Shown here: positions 42,731 through 55,000 of the stretch, in pieces
Position numbering within the stretch: the first letter of the stretch is position 1
Layout: the number at the start of each line of letters is the position of its first letter
NCBI GenBank assembly: GCA_033961575.1
Contig: CM066732.1
Location: forward strand, 95,223,187-95,287,186
Direction of reading: 5' to 3'
DNA length: 64,000 nucleotides
Origin: Aselliscus stoliczkanus
Taxonomy: Eukaryota; Chordata; Mammalia; Chiroptera; Hipposideridae
Made by a program: the position numbers and the translations under genes
Notes under the pieces: model-generated
The model's database searches: none
Seen by the model: the letters and a program-made list of their open reading frames with translations, nothing else
What the model was told of the DNA's origin: nothing

Positions 42731-44882
42731 CCACACCCTCTTTTGTGTCTTACGGAGGGAAACTGGTGTCCGGGACTAGAGCTTCAGAAACTCTGTCTGA
42801 ACACAATCACGGGGCATGTGGTGGGCACCGGGCGTCTGGGCACACCTGAGGACCCTATCTAGGATTTCTGGGTCCCATTCTTGTAGGCCATGGCCATACG
42901 ACCATGAGCCAGAAGGCAGATGAGCCAGAGCAGCTGATGTACTGACTGGATTTAGTCTTTATGCCTCAGGGCCCAAAGGACTGGAAGAACACAGTGGCAA
43001 TCAAAAACATCACTTTGTTTTTGTTCAGGCCAGAAAAGGCCTGAACCCAACAGCAGGCACCCTACTTCAGGGGGTAATCCAGCCTGCCTCTCTAGCCCCA
43101 ATTTGAAAAGCAGGATTTAAAGGATTTTCAATTTCCTTTGAGTTTCAGCAGATCCAGTCACTTTATTATTATTATGGGTGGTAACAAGGATGCAGCCCTG
43201 GACACCTGAGGAGAGGCTCAGAAGCATGCTGTGAGGCCAGGGAGAACCAGTCAAAGCATTCACGTTTGGTCTGGGAAATGGAAGAGATGATTTCTTAACA
43301 CGGAGACACTTTAAAATAGAACTACATTAACACTCATTTAGGACTTGAGAGTATTTCTCCTTTTTGTGTCACAGACCCTTGAACTCACAGAGAATGTGTA
43401 ACTTGGTATAGTTTGTTACTATGGGAAAACCCATCCTTCGGCTGTGGTGCTTTGGTGACCATGTTAAACAGAGATTGATTTGACTGGCAGAATCTTAGAT
43501 TCTGGCACATGGCATATCCTATACCATGATATTTAGGCAATATCCCAGCTTGAGCCTGATTCTGAAAGAGACATCTCTCAAGAGAGTTATAAGCCAAACT
43601 TCCTCTGCCTCCTGCAACTCATTCTATTCTTCTCCCAGTGAATGACAGGACAGGGAGACAGATGAGGAGTATCAAGAAAGAGGATACATTGATTTACAAC
43701 TTTCACCCATTGTCTGGAGAGTTGCTGTTCTTTTATTCCATGGTGGCCCCATCTCAGCCTTTGGTAATACACATGGGCAATGAGAAGCCCTTTGGCACCC
43801 TATGCCATGTGTCAAGATCCCATTTGCTTAAGGGTAGGAAAAGTAGAAGTTCCTCACCCTTGTTCATAGGGACAACTGTAACTCAAGGTCTGGAGGTGTT
43901 TATGCTTAAGAGAAGAAATTGTAACGCAGTTCACTAGGAAGATGAGAAACAAAAGAAAGCCATTATGTGCTATGTAAACGGCTAACTGTCCAAGGCCACC
44001 TTCTGCTGAAGAGCCCTGGAAGAACCTTGATAAACTTATAATTATTATCAGGCCTCTGTGTGGTTATTCATGTTATCTCTCAACATAGGAAAAAGATCAG
44101 CATTTTGCCAAATTCACAAGCATCGAATAAGAGCTTCAGTATTGCTAAAGAAAATCACACAGCTGGGCAGATTGATGTAGATCTGAATTCATGACCATCA
44201 ACCTCAGCTGGACCCTCAGCTCTGCCTAGCTAGTTTCCATTCTTTGTAATGACCATTTCATATTTTCTCTACCTTCCTCAAATATCTGACGCCCTCCGCC
44301 TTCCACACTCCCACTTCCAGTAGACAACTCATTCTTCATAAAGAAATCTGGAAGTATCAGATAGAAATTTTTTAAGTCCCCAACTTACCTACCTCTGCTC
44401 CTGCCTGCTTCTCTTCCCATCCCTTCTGTTACAACAAAGAAAGCATTAATGGCTCCATCAATGGCTCCACACACTGCAGCAAAGGCCTACTAACTGGGGC
44501 TTGCATTCTCAGAGGGACATGAAGACTTTCCAAAAGGTAGGTAGACACAGACAGTTTTTAAGGGAATTAATTTCCAGTTTCCTCCTTCATGTGTTCCTTT
44601 TCCTCATATTGATCAGCCTAAGAAGGAGGCTTAGGCCATCCAGTTCTCCTGGATCTGAACTTTCCCAACTGACCCCCTCCTTCATTTTGAATCCTGCTCT
44701 GGCACATTGCTCTGCAGTATAAAACAACAAAAGGACTACTTGACAATACTCTGCTTGAAGAAGTCCTTGAGAGAGCAAAGCCTAGAGAGCTTTGAGAAGT
44801 TTCGAAGGGGGCAGCCCTGTAACTTAAGTTCTGTGCCTTCTCCATTTAATTTGAATTATTTATTTTAATTGAAAAACAAAAT

Positions 44883-45056
44883 TAGGGGCGGCTGGTTAGC
44901 TCAGGTGGTTGGAGTGCAGGCTCATAACACCACCATTACCGGTTCAATCCCCACAATGGCCACTGAGTTGCGCCCTCCACAACTAGATTGAAACAACTAC
45001 TTGGCTTGGAGCTGATGGGAAAAATACACTGTTCCCCAATAAAATTTTTAAAAAGT
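44883..45056 (+). mobile_element. Ves-like tRNA-derived SINE
   Basis: Head ggcggctggttagctcaggt and B box ggttcaatcccc, body gcgccctccacaactagatt, tail gttccccaataaaattt. Ten-base target-site duplications (aaaacaaaat) at 44873-44882 and 45057-45066 flank it exactly. The head and the ctccacaac body are characteristic of bat Ves SINEs as I remember them, and are the main clue to the host order. Confidence 0.82.
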
Positions 45057-45234
45057 AAAACAAAATCTGACTTTTTCTGATAGAAAGTCAATCTGATTTG
45101 GCTGATGGGTTTGACACAGAGGACTGGCTTTGTAAATAGGATATATGGTGGACATTTTCCAGAAATGGAATCATTTAAATTTGAAGCTTTGTGGTTTGAA
45201 CAAAAATATATTTAAAGTACATAGACAATTTCCC

Positions 45235-46440
45235 CTTCCGGCTAAGATGGAGTAGCAGGGACCAGATTTACCCTCCTTTCTGAAACAACCAGCCAAACAG
45301 AAAAAAATATATGACATAAGACAACAAAAGACAATGGTCCCAGATGGACAAGAAACAAATGAGATGAGCCCTATGATTGCCCAGCTTACTGCTTGAGAGA
45401 GTTTCCAGAATATATTGCAGGCAGGGAGAACCCAGGCAAGGCCATGTAGACTTCCTGAGCTGAGGAGATTGCTCCAAGTTTGGGGCAAACAAGGTAGCTA
45501 AGAGTGCTCAGAACATAATACTGGAGTGGAGAAAGGTGCACAGAGAGAATTCTGGAGATCTGCAAAGGGCTTCCTTCAAGTATTCAGGAGAACACTGCTC
45601 ATCATATAAGTGTGAGGAAACTACTTGAGACCAAGGAAAGAACCACCAAAATGAGTAAGAGGGAATAGTAGCCATTAGTCACACAAGGCTGAAACATTAA
45701 CTATTCCTATTAGCCAGACTGGAAAACCTAATAATTTATGGAGCATTGGTTAGAGTTCTCAGAAGGATCTTGCCTCAGTAGTGAGGACTCACCTAACAAA
45801 TCTTAAAAGCAAGACCTGACTGTAACTAAGTAATGTAACTGCATCCCAGAACAAACCTCCAAAATATTTACAGGAACACAACAATAACAGCACCTAAAAA
45901 CATAAAATTCACAATGTTTGAGGTGTAATAAAAATTACCATTATGCAAAGAAGCAGAAAAATATGACTCAGAGTGAGGAGGAAAATCAATTGACATTGAC
46001 TCAGAACTGATACCTATATGAGAATTACCTGTCAAGGACATCAAAACGATTATTCTAACTATATTCCATATGTTCACATAGCTAAGTAGAAACTTGGGAG
46101 ATTTTTTTTTTTTTTTGAGGGCAGTGTCACTGGCCCTCATATGTGGGACCGAACCAGGAAGCCAGCGCTTAATCACCGTGCCACTCAGCTGGCCCTGGGA
46201 GATATTTTTTAAATACCCAGATTGAACTTGTAGAGATGAAAAACAAAATGTCTGAGATGAACAATCACTGGGTGAAATTAAAAACAGTTTGGACACTGCA
46301 GAAAAAAGATGGGTGAACTTGAAGACATAGCAATGGAAATTATCCAGAATGAAATACCAAAAAAAAAAAAAAAAGAAAGAAAAAGAATTTTAGAAATTAA
46401 TAAAGAGCACACATAATATATAATAGGTAGAAAGTGTTTA
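45235..46440 (+). mobile_element. L1 5' fragment, sense
   Basis: Begins ccggctaagatggagtagca, the typical start of an L1 5' UTR, and runs to the 5'UTR/ORF1 region (gaacttgaagacatagcaat, then attatccagaatgaaatac). Interrupted by a short SINE at 46103-46195. No intact frame. Confidence 0.7.
46103..46195 (-). mobile_element. Short tRNA-only SINE, antisense
   Basis: T run, then gagggcagtgtcactggcc, an antisense B box and ccactcagctggccc. Flanked by 8-base duplications (tgggagat) at 46095-46102 and 46196-46203. It is the tRNA head of the longer SINE family with an A tail. Confidence 0.85.
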
Positions 46441-47056
46441 TATTTAAATTTATGAAAAAATTTAGGCATCAACTACAAATGGGTGAAAGGGTACATTTTT
46501 TTTGTTTGTGTGTTTTATTATTTTGTGGGGGTACATGAACAAAAGAATTTGAAGATGCTTCTGTAGACCCCAACTTCCTTTCCTCTTTCTCTATGGCTTT
46601 GGTCCTTTTGATCACCCCGTCTCCTCTGAAGCATCCTTTTCTTCCTCTCAGCTGACTCATTCCCTTCAGCACATGTATCAACTAGTATCTGCATCTCGGA
46701 GATTCCCCCCAACCCACCTCTGGTTACTGCCCAATTGCTCCACTTCATTCACAAACTCTCTATACCTGCTGTCTCTGCTTCCTCGTCTCTCATGTACTCT
46801 TCAACCTGTTCCAACATGGCTTCCACTCAAACCTCTCCAACAGAATTTCTCTTCCTATACAATGACTAACTTGATGCTAAATTAAAGGATCCTTTGTATT
46901 TCCCATCTTGCTTGCCCTTTCAGTTATTTTCAATTGTTTAACTCTCCTTCCTTCAGTAGTTCACCACTTCTTCCTTCTTAGCTTCTAAGATACCACCCTT
47001 TATTTGTTTTCTTCTCACCTCTTTGGCACCTCTTTATCAGGGTTCTTGGCTGGCAC

Positions 47057-47214
47057 TTTTTTTTTTTTTTTAGCTGAGCCATCCTGCCACCTGTTGGCAG
47101 CTCAGCGGCCGCTCAGCTCGGGCTGGGAATCAAACCGGCAACCCTGTTGCTTGGAGCTTGCACTCTTGAGCGAGCTCTTAACCAACTGAACCACTCCGCC
47201 AGCGCTGGCACCTT
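47057..47214 (-). mobile_element. tRNA-derived SINE, different subfamily, antisense
   Basis: T run, then agctgagccatcctgccacc, an antisense B box (ggaatcaaaccggcaacc) and an antisense A box (gagctcttaaccaactgaac). Flanked by a short duplication (ctggcac). Its body differs from the other SINEs in the window. Confidence 0.75.
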
Positions 47215-47543
47215 TTTATTGTTAACTTCTAAACGCTGCTGTCCCTGTCCTTGGCCCTAAGTCTCTCTGCACTTTTTCTCTTGGTGATCTCATCCAATAT
47301 TGTGGATTTAAATGCATCCATACACACGTGACTCCCAAGATTGTATCTCCAATCTAGACTCTCCTCTGGACTCAAAGCTTGTATTTCTAACTGCCTGCTT
47401 GATAGTTTAAACACTTGAATGTCCCAGAGGCATTTCAAGTTTGCCATGTTCAAAACTAAATTCAATCTCCTCCCAACACAAAATAGTGACTATCCACACA
47501 ATTAATCAAGCTGGGAGTAATCCTTAAGATCTCCTTATCTCTT

Positions 47544-47652
47544 GCGCCGGCCAAGTGGCGCAGTGGTTAAGCGCTGGCTTGGGAAGCCAGCGGCCCCGGT
47601 TCGGGTCCCACATATGAGGGCCAGTGACACTGCCCTCAAAAAAAAAAAAAAA
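47544..47652 (+). mobile_element. Short tRNA-only SINE, sense, young
   Basis: Starts gcgccggccaagtggcgcag, with B box ggttcgggtccc and ends tgccctc plus A16. Perfect 15-base target-site duplications (atctccttatctctt) at 47529-47543 and 47653-47667. The perfect duplication and pure A tail imply a recent insertion. Confidence 0.92.
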
Positions 47653-47699
47653 ATCTCCTTATCTCTTATCCCTCCTCCCCACCACTTCCAATCTAGCAC

Positions 47700-48470
47700 T
47701 GACTCCTGAGATTCACCTAGAAAAGCTAGTCTTAAATGTGTCTGATTCTCTCCATTTTCACTAATATCACCACCATCATGGCCAAGCCACCATCATCTCT
47801 GACTTGAATGATGACAGTACCCTCCCTGTTGTCTCCCTAGTTCCACTCTTGTTTCCTTCAATCCATTCCCCCCTGGAGTAGCCAAAATGAGCTTTTTAAA
47901 ATATAACTTGAATAATACTCTCCGGCTGTAATACTTCACTGACTTCCCATTACTCTTAAGATAAAACCTAATTTCTTTACATTTAGCCTACAAAGGCTGC
48001 CATTCTTCCAGCTTTATCTATACCACTCTCCTTTCATCTTTCAGTCCCTTCTAGGAGAAAAGCCCATTCCTGCCTTAGGACTTTGCATTTCTGCCCCCTC
48101 TCCCATTGTTCATCTGTTTAACTCCCACTCATCTTTTGTTAATCAAACATTACTCAGATGTCTTCCCTGACTCCCCAATTTAAACTAAGTCTCCCTGCTT
48201 TTCTCCCTCATGATACATTGTACTTTTCCTTCATAGTTCTACTAGTTGGCAAATATATATTTATTTGGTGTTTGTTCAGTTTTATTGAGATATAATTGAC
48301 AAGTTCCTGTGATTATTTGTTTACTGTTTTCTAGATTGTAAACCCCAGGAGGGCAAAGCCAAGGTCAGTCTTGATATTTGCTGCGCCACCCCCATCAGTC
48401 CACTTACTATAGTGGTCTGGCATGGCAGATGCTCAATAAATGTTTGTTGACTGAAACGAATGAGGGAATT
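47700..48470 (-). repeat. Ancient L2-like sequence
   Basis: Includes segments resembling antisense L2 (cttaggactttgcatttctg, catctgtttaactcccactc, cagatgtcttccctgactcc) and gctcaataaatgtttgttga at 48432. Diverged; boundaries approximate. Confidence 0.5.
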
Positions 48471-48739
48471 AAGTGCTTGAGAACTCTGCCCTGATCGCTA
48501 GGAGTAGCTTTGAATCTCTGCTTAAAATCTAGATAAGTGTTATTAAAGTTAGGACTGCGGGTAGGTCCCCCAGGTATTTCAGCCCACAGGCCCTCTTTAA
48601 ATCTCACTTGCCACTCTCCACCCTGTAATGTGTAGTTTGCTCCCACCCAAATACCTTTTGCTTTTGGCAATCAGGAGTCCTGCAGTATCCTTGACAATCA
48701 GACACCAAACAAAGGATTATGACATGAACTATAAACGTG

Positions 48740-48880
48740 TCTGCGTTTTCGTCCCAAGCCCGGTGGCTCACAGCTCCATTCAGGCCGGCGAAGTGCACCA
48801 CTCCCCTCCCCAGCCCAGACCCGGGGGCTCCAACTCCCACCTTTAGGGAGATCGCGCCTCGGCTCCGATCTCCGTACAGC
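48740..48880 (+). promoter_or_regulatory. KNSTRN: KNSTRN promoter / 5' UTR region
   Basis: CpG-containing, TATA-less sequence directly upstream of the KNSTRN ATG. An ETS-type site (ccggaagt, 48973-48980) lies just inside exon 1. Human KNSTRN is cell-cycle regulated; I see no clear upstream CHR element. Confidence 0.5.
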
Positions 48881-49089
48881 ATGGCAGCCCCCGAAGACGT
48901 CACCCACAGTCGTGCCTGCCGTACAACATGGTCACCTATAGGGCGCGCAGAGCAGCCCCTCCCATGCGGCCACCGGAAGTTGCCATTTGAAACCCAGGCG
49001 GCGGAGCCAGCCAGCAGTACGGCAGTTGGGTTGGAGCATCTTTTGAATCAGAGCGACGAGACCTGCGGGCAAGAGGAGCAGCCACTTGG
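48881..49089 (+). CDS. KNSTRN: KNSTRN coding exon 1
   Basis: ATG at 48881. The donor is read as gttcgg at 49090, because joining CTTGG to exon 2 gives [15 protein letters not shown], collinear with human APG-VQPCRLVTMTS without gaps. This donor is weak by consensus. Residue 24 is Glu where human has Ser. Confidence 0.82.
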
Positions 49090-52000
49090 GTTCGGCTCTC
49101 CCGGGGCTGGGGACTGGGCTCATGTGGCGGGTGGACGGGATGAGCTGGAAATAAAACTAAGTGTTTCTCTGCCGATTCCTCCCACGAGCTGGGGAAGGCC
49201 GGGTCACTCTCTCTCCTGGCCTTTCACTGGCTGGGGGGGAAGCGGGGAGTTGGGAGAGGAGAGGAGGGTCGGAAGAGGAGAGGGGGGCTGGCTCACCATA
49301 GGATAACATTCACTTTGCACCTTCCAGCGCCGATCCTTGCTGCCTCGTTACGATGACCAGCGTGGTTAAGACAGTGAGCACCCTGCAGCCTCCCTCTGTG
49401 CTGAGCAGCGGCCTGTCCGCAGGTGGGTGCCCATGCCGCTCCTCAGGGGAGTGTGGAGGATCAAATCGGTGGCGCGGGCAGGCGGGAGGGCAGGTTGTCA
49501 GCTCTGACAACCTGCTAACTCCCCCAGAACCCGACTGTCCAGGTTTATGATGATAGTTAGGGGGAAGGGCCATGCGGTAGGGTTTTAGACCTGCCCTGCA
49601 ATTCCTGCTCCCTCACACCTACATTCACCAACTAGATGCAAACTGCTGATTGTTCTACAATATTCCCATTAAGCTACTAATCCCTTTTTAAACAATTACC
49701 CGTTTTATTTCCAGACTTGGGCGATCTGGAGGGACTGGGTTAGTTGTCAGGAAGGAGAGAGTCATTTGAGAAGCAAGATAGTTAGGGGAAAATAAAAGGT
49801 TCCCCGCCATGTCTGCTTCACATTTGTATCTGCACATTGTCTCTCATACAGCACATTCCCAGTAAACATTTGTTGAGTGAAGTGAAAAGGGTCAGTCCTA
49901 GCTAGAGCATTTGAAAAGCGCAAGAAGAGACATGATTAGAACTTTTTTATTGCTTTGCCATCTTGCTTTATGTTACTTGACTTGTGGTTGAAAATCGTTG
50001 CCTAGGGTCTGCAGGTGTCCAGCTGCCTAATCTAGAGATTGTAGCACAGAATAAGCTTCAAACATCAGAACCTGTTGTGGGAGATTATGAAGCATCAGAT
50101 CCCTTCCCAGTGACTCCATGCAGCTGGTTGACCAGCAGTAGCAAGATTGATCTGTGAAATAAATAGGCTTTTCTCTGAAGTGTTTAAAGGGGTATCCTGC
50201 TTGTCTTATGTTGCCTCAGAACACCTGAATAGTAATCCTGGCATTAGCAGGGCCTAGGAGTGGGTGGGGGAACTGGAGTCAGGTCTCCTCACTGCACAGT
50301 GCCCCTTGGTCATTAGGGAGTGACTGGATTTCACCAGCCAAGGTGAATGTTTTCCTCTTTGTTTTCCTCTTTGCTTTCTATTCCTGTCCCAGCTTTATGA
50401 TCATAAGTAACCTCAATAGTTTGATGTTTTTAGGATGTCTCTCAGGTTTTTTGTTTTGATTTTGGACATGGGTTTGTTGTTTTAGTTTGTTTTTTATTGC
50501 ATTTATTGGGGTAACATTGGTTAGTTACATAAATTTCAGGTGTACAACTTTATAATATGACATCTGTATATTCTATTGTGTGTTCAGCACCCAAAGTCTA
50601 GTCTCCTTCTGTCACCATATATTTGACCCCCTTTACCCTCTTTGTTCTCCCCCTCCCTCTCTGATAACCACCATTCTGTTGTATCTATGAATTTGTCCTT
50701 TTGTTTGTTGGTTGGTTGCTTTTTGTTTTATATCCCTCATATGAATGAAATCATATGGTTCTTGTCCTTTTCTGTTTGATTTATTTCACTTAGCATAATA
50801 CTCTCAAGATTCATCCATATTGTCACAAATGGCAATATTTCACCTTTTTAATGACTGAATAATATTCCATTGTATATTTGTACCACGTCTTGTTTATCCA
50901 GCCATCAGTCGAAGGACACTTAGGTTTTTTCCATGTCTTGCCTACTGTGAATAGTGCTGCAGTGAACATAGGGGTACATATATCTTTATGAATAAGGGTT
51001 TTCAGATTTTTCAGGTAGATACCCAGAAGGGATTGCTTGGTCATATGGTACCTCTAGTCATAATTTTCTGAGGAACCTCTATACTGTTTTCCATAGCGGC
51101 TGCATCAATTTACATTCCCACCAGCAATGTACGAGGGTTCCCTTTCCTCCACATCCTCTCCGCTTGTCAAGTCATTGTCTTATTAATTATAGCCATTCTA
51201 ACAGGTATGAGGTGGTATCTCATTGTGGTTTTGATTTGCATTTCCCTTATAGCTAGTGATGTTAAGCATCTTTTCATATGTCTGTTGGCGATCTGTGTCT
51301 TCCTTGTAAAAGTGTCTATTCAGGTCCTCTGCCCATTTTTAAATAGGATTTTTTTATTTTATTGTTGAGTTATGAGTTCTTTATATGTTTTGGATATTAG
51401 TCCCTTTTTGGAGGTATCATTTGCAAATATCTTCTCCCATTTGGTTAGTTACCTTTTTGTTTGTTTCTGGTTTCTTTTGCTATGCAGAAACTTTTTTGTT
51501 TGATGTAGTCCCATTCATTTATTTTTTGCTTTTATTGTACTTTCCCTGCCTTTGGGATCAAATTCACAAAACCCCTCAGACCAAGATCCATAAATGTAGT
51601 GCCTATGTTTTCTTCTCTGTATTTTATTATTTCAGGTCTTATATTCAAGTCTTTAATCCAGTCGAGTTAATTTTTCTGTATGGTGTTAGATAGCAGTCTA
51701 GTTTCATTCTTTTGCATGTGGCTTTCCAGTTTTCCCAGCACCAATTATTCAAGAGTCTTTCATTTCTCCATTGTATGTTTTTGGTTCCTTTGTTGAAAAT
51801 TATTTGCTCATGTATGTGTGGGTTTATTTCTGGGCTCTCAGTTCAATTCCAGGTGTCTTTTTCTGCCAATATTATGATGTTTTGATTATTGTAGCTTTGT
51901 AGTATAGTTTGAAGTCAGGGAGTGTGGTACCTCTGGCTTTGTTCTTTTTTCTCAGGACTACTTTGGCTTTTGGAGTCTTTGTGATTCCATACAAATCTGA

Positions 52001-55000
52001 GTACTTTTTTGTTAGGGAGTGACTGGATTTCACCAGCCAAGGTGAAAAATGCCATTGGGATTTTGATAGGGATTACATGAAATCTGTATATTGGTTTAGC
52101 TAATATGGCCGTTTTAACAAGGTTAATTCTTCCACTCCAAGAATATGGAATATCTTTCCATTTATAGAAATGGAAGATATATAGATGTCTTCTTCAATTT
52201 CTTTTAATGGTGTCTTGTAGTTTTCAGCATACAGGTCCTTCACCTCCTTTGTTAAGTTTATTCCTATGTATTTGATTCTTTTTGTGATGTACATGAGATT
52301 ATTTTCATTTTTCTTTCTGATATTTTGTTGTTAGTATATAGGAATACAACAGGTTTATATATATTTATTTTGCATCCTTTAGCTTTACTGTATCTGTTTA
52401 TTGTTTCTAACAGTTTCTTTGGTGAAGTCTTTAGGTGAAGTCTCTACAAATAGTTACAATTTTACTTCATTCCCAATTTGGATAACTTTTAGTTCTTTCT
52501 CTTATCTAATTGTTCTGGCTAGAACTTCCAGTACTGTTTTTGTTTGTTTGTTTGTTTGTTTGTTTGTTTGTTTGTTTGAATGTCCAAACCCATAAAGAAT
52601 TTTTATAAGATTGTATTTGAGCCCAAACTGGTAACATATTCCAGGAAGTAAGATTTCAAATGCTCCTCTTCCAGTACTATGTTGAATAGCAGTGATAAGA
52701 GTGGACATCCTTGTCTTGTTCCTGGTCTTAGAGGAAAAGTTTTCAGTGTCTCACCATTGAATACGGTGTTAACTGAAGGTTTGTCATATATGGCCTTTAT
52801 TATGTTTAGGTACTTTCCATCTATACCCACTTTATTGAGTGTTTTCTTTCATAAATCGATGTTGTATCTTGTCCAATAACTTTTCTATGTCTATTGATAT
52901 GATCATGAGATTTTTATCTTTTATTTTGGTAATGTGGTGTATCACATTGATTTGTGGATGTTGAACCATCCTTGCATCCCTGGGATGAACCCCAACTTGA
53001 TTGTGATGTATGATCCTTTTTAATAAAGTGTTGTGTTCAATTTGCTAGTATGTTAAGGATTTTTGCATCTGTGTTCATCAGAGATATTGACTTATAATTT
53101 TCTTTTTGTGTGTTGTCCTCCCCTCGTTTTCTTATGAGGGCAATTTTGGCGTTGTAAAATGAGTTAGGAAGTATTCCCTCATCAATTTTTTGAAAGAGGT
53201 GTAGAAGGATTGGTATTAAATCTTTAGATGTTTGATGAAAGTCAGTAGTGAAGTCATCGGGTCCTAGACTTTGTTTTCTGAGAGGTTTTTGATTACTGTT
53301 TCAATTTTCTTACTAGTGATTTGTCAGTTTAGGTTTTCCACTTCTTCATGATTCAGTCTAGGAAAGTTGTATACTTCTAAAAATTTGTCCATTTCTTCTA
53401 GGTTATTGAGTTAGCCTTGCATGGTAGTCTAGCATAATCCTTTGTATTTCTGTGGTGTCGTTGTAACTTCCTCTTTCATGTCTGATTTTATTTATTTGAG
53501 TCTTCTCTATTTTCTTCTCTAGTCAGGGATTTGTGAATTTTGTTTATCTTTTCAAAGAACCAGCTCCTTATTAATTTTTTGTTGTTGTTTTCTCTATTTC
53601 ATTTATTGCTGCTCTGATTTTTTTTTTTTTTTAAAGATTTTATTGGGGAATTGGGGGAGGGAAACAGACAAAATGCTGTCTTTTTGGTCTTCAATCTAGT
53701 TGTGGAGGACTTTGCTTCCCTTTCCCATGTTGGTATTGTCATTGCGCTCTTCCCGGATGAGGCAGATCAGTCTCCGGCCTCTGGATGGTCGCTCACTGCA
53801 GCTATTGGCAGCTCACACTGGCTGCTGGCCACTCACTGTAGTCTATGGCAGCCCACTGCAGCAGGGGCTGCACCCTACACGGTTGCTGGGGCTTGCACAG
53901 CCCAGCTGCAGGTGGAGCTGTGGTTATTTAGCTGTAGAGGGCAGTGTCACTGGCCCTCATATATGGGATCCGATCCGGGGCTGCTGGCGTCCCAAGCCAG
54001 CTCTTAACCAATGCGCCACTCGGCCGGCCCTGCTACTCTGATATTTATTATTTCCTTCCTTCTACTGACTTTGGGTTTCACGTGTTCTTTTTCTACTTCT
54101 TTAAGGTGTAATGTTAGATTATTTATTTGGAATTTTTTTCTTGTTTCTTGAGGTAGGCCTGTAATACTATAAACATTCCTCTTAATACTTCTTTTACTGC
54201 ATCCCTGAAATTTTGGTATGTTGTATCTTCATTTTCACTTGTCTATATGTATATTTTTTATTTTATTTTATTTTTTTGTAAGATTTTATTAGGGAATTAG
54301 GGGAGAGGAACAGCATTGGGGAATCGGGGAAGGGGAACAGACAAGTTGCTGTCCTTTTGTTCTTCAGTCTAGTTGTGGAGGAAGTTGCTTCACTGGCCCA
54401 TGTTGGTATTATCATTGTACTCTTCCCCGGTGAGGCACATAGGTCGCCGGCCTCTGTACGGCTGCTCACAGCAGCTCTTGGCAGCTCACACTGGCTGCCG
54501 GCCACTCACGCTGGCTACCAGCCACTCCTGTAGCTTATGGCAGGCAGCCCACTGCAGCAGGGGCTGCAGCCTACACCGTCACCGGCAACTCACAGCAGCC
54601 TAGCTCCAGGTGGAGCTGTTGTTCACCATCTTAGCTATAGAGGGCAGCGTCACTGGCCCTCATATCACTTTGTAAGCGGGCATAAAAAGCTATATGACGA
54701 GTTTACTCGTTTCCCACATTCACTTTGTAAGCGGGCATAAAAAGCTATATGACGAGTTTACTCATTTCCCGCATAAAATGTGATATGTGGAATCCAAACC
54801 GGGGCCTTACTGCTCAGAGCTGGAGACCCAAGCCATTTGGCCGGCCTCTTTATGTATCTTTTGATCTCTTTTTTTTATTTCTTGTTTGACCCAATAATTG
54901 TTCATTTGCATGTTGTTTATTCTCCACATATTTGTGGGTTTTCCAAGTTTCTTGTAGTTAATTTCCAATTTTATACCATTGTGGTCAGAAAATATGCTTG

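Larger units (their letters stand above)
40195..44870 (+). other. DISP2: DISP2 3' UTR and flank
   Basis: Human DISP2 has a very long 3' UTR as I remember it, so much of this stretch may be transcribed. The poly-A site is not certain; an ATTAAA at 41378-41383 is a candidate for a short form. Contents include an antisense MIR (40985-41100), an older repeat (41570-41850) and a 47-bp tandem duplication (42637-42730). No other gene seen. Confidence 0.5.

Noticed and set aside
47544..47620. tRNA gene suggested by A and B boxes
   Set aside because: It does not close into a full cloverleaf. It is a SINE head with an A tail and target-site duplications, as are the other A/B-box hits in the window.
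52603..52830. Reverse-transcriptase coding segment as a functional gene
   Set aside because: It is part of a decayed L1 ORF2 with stops, frameshifts and nested insertions.
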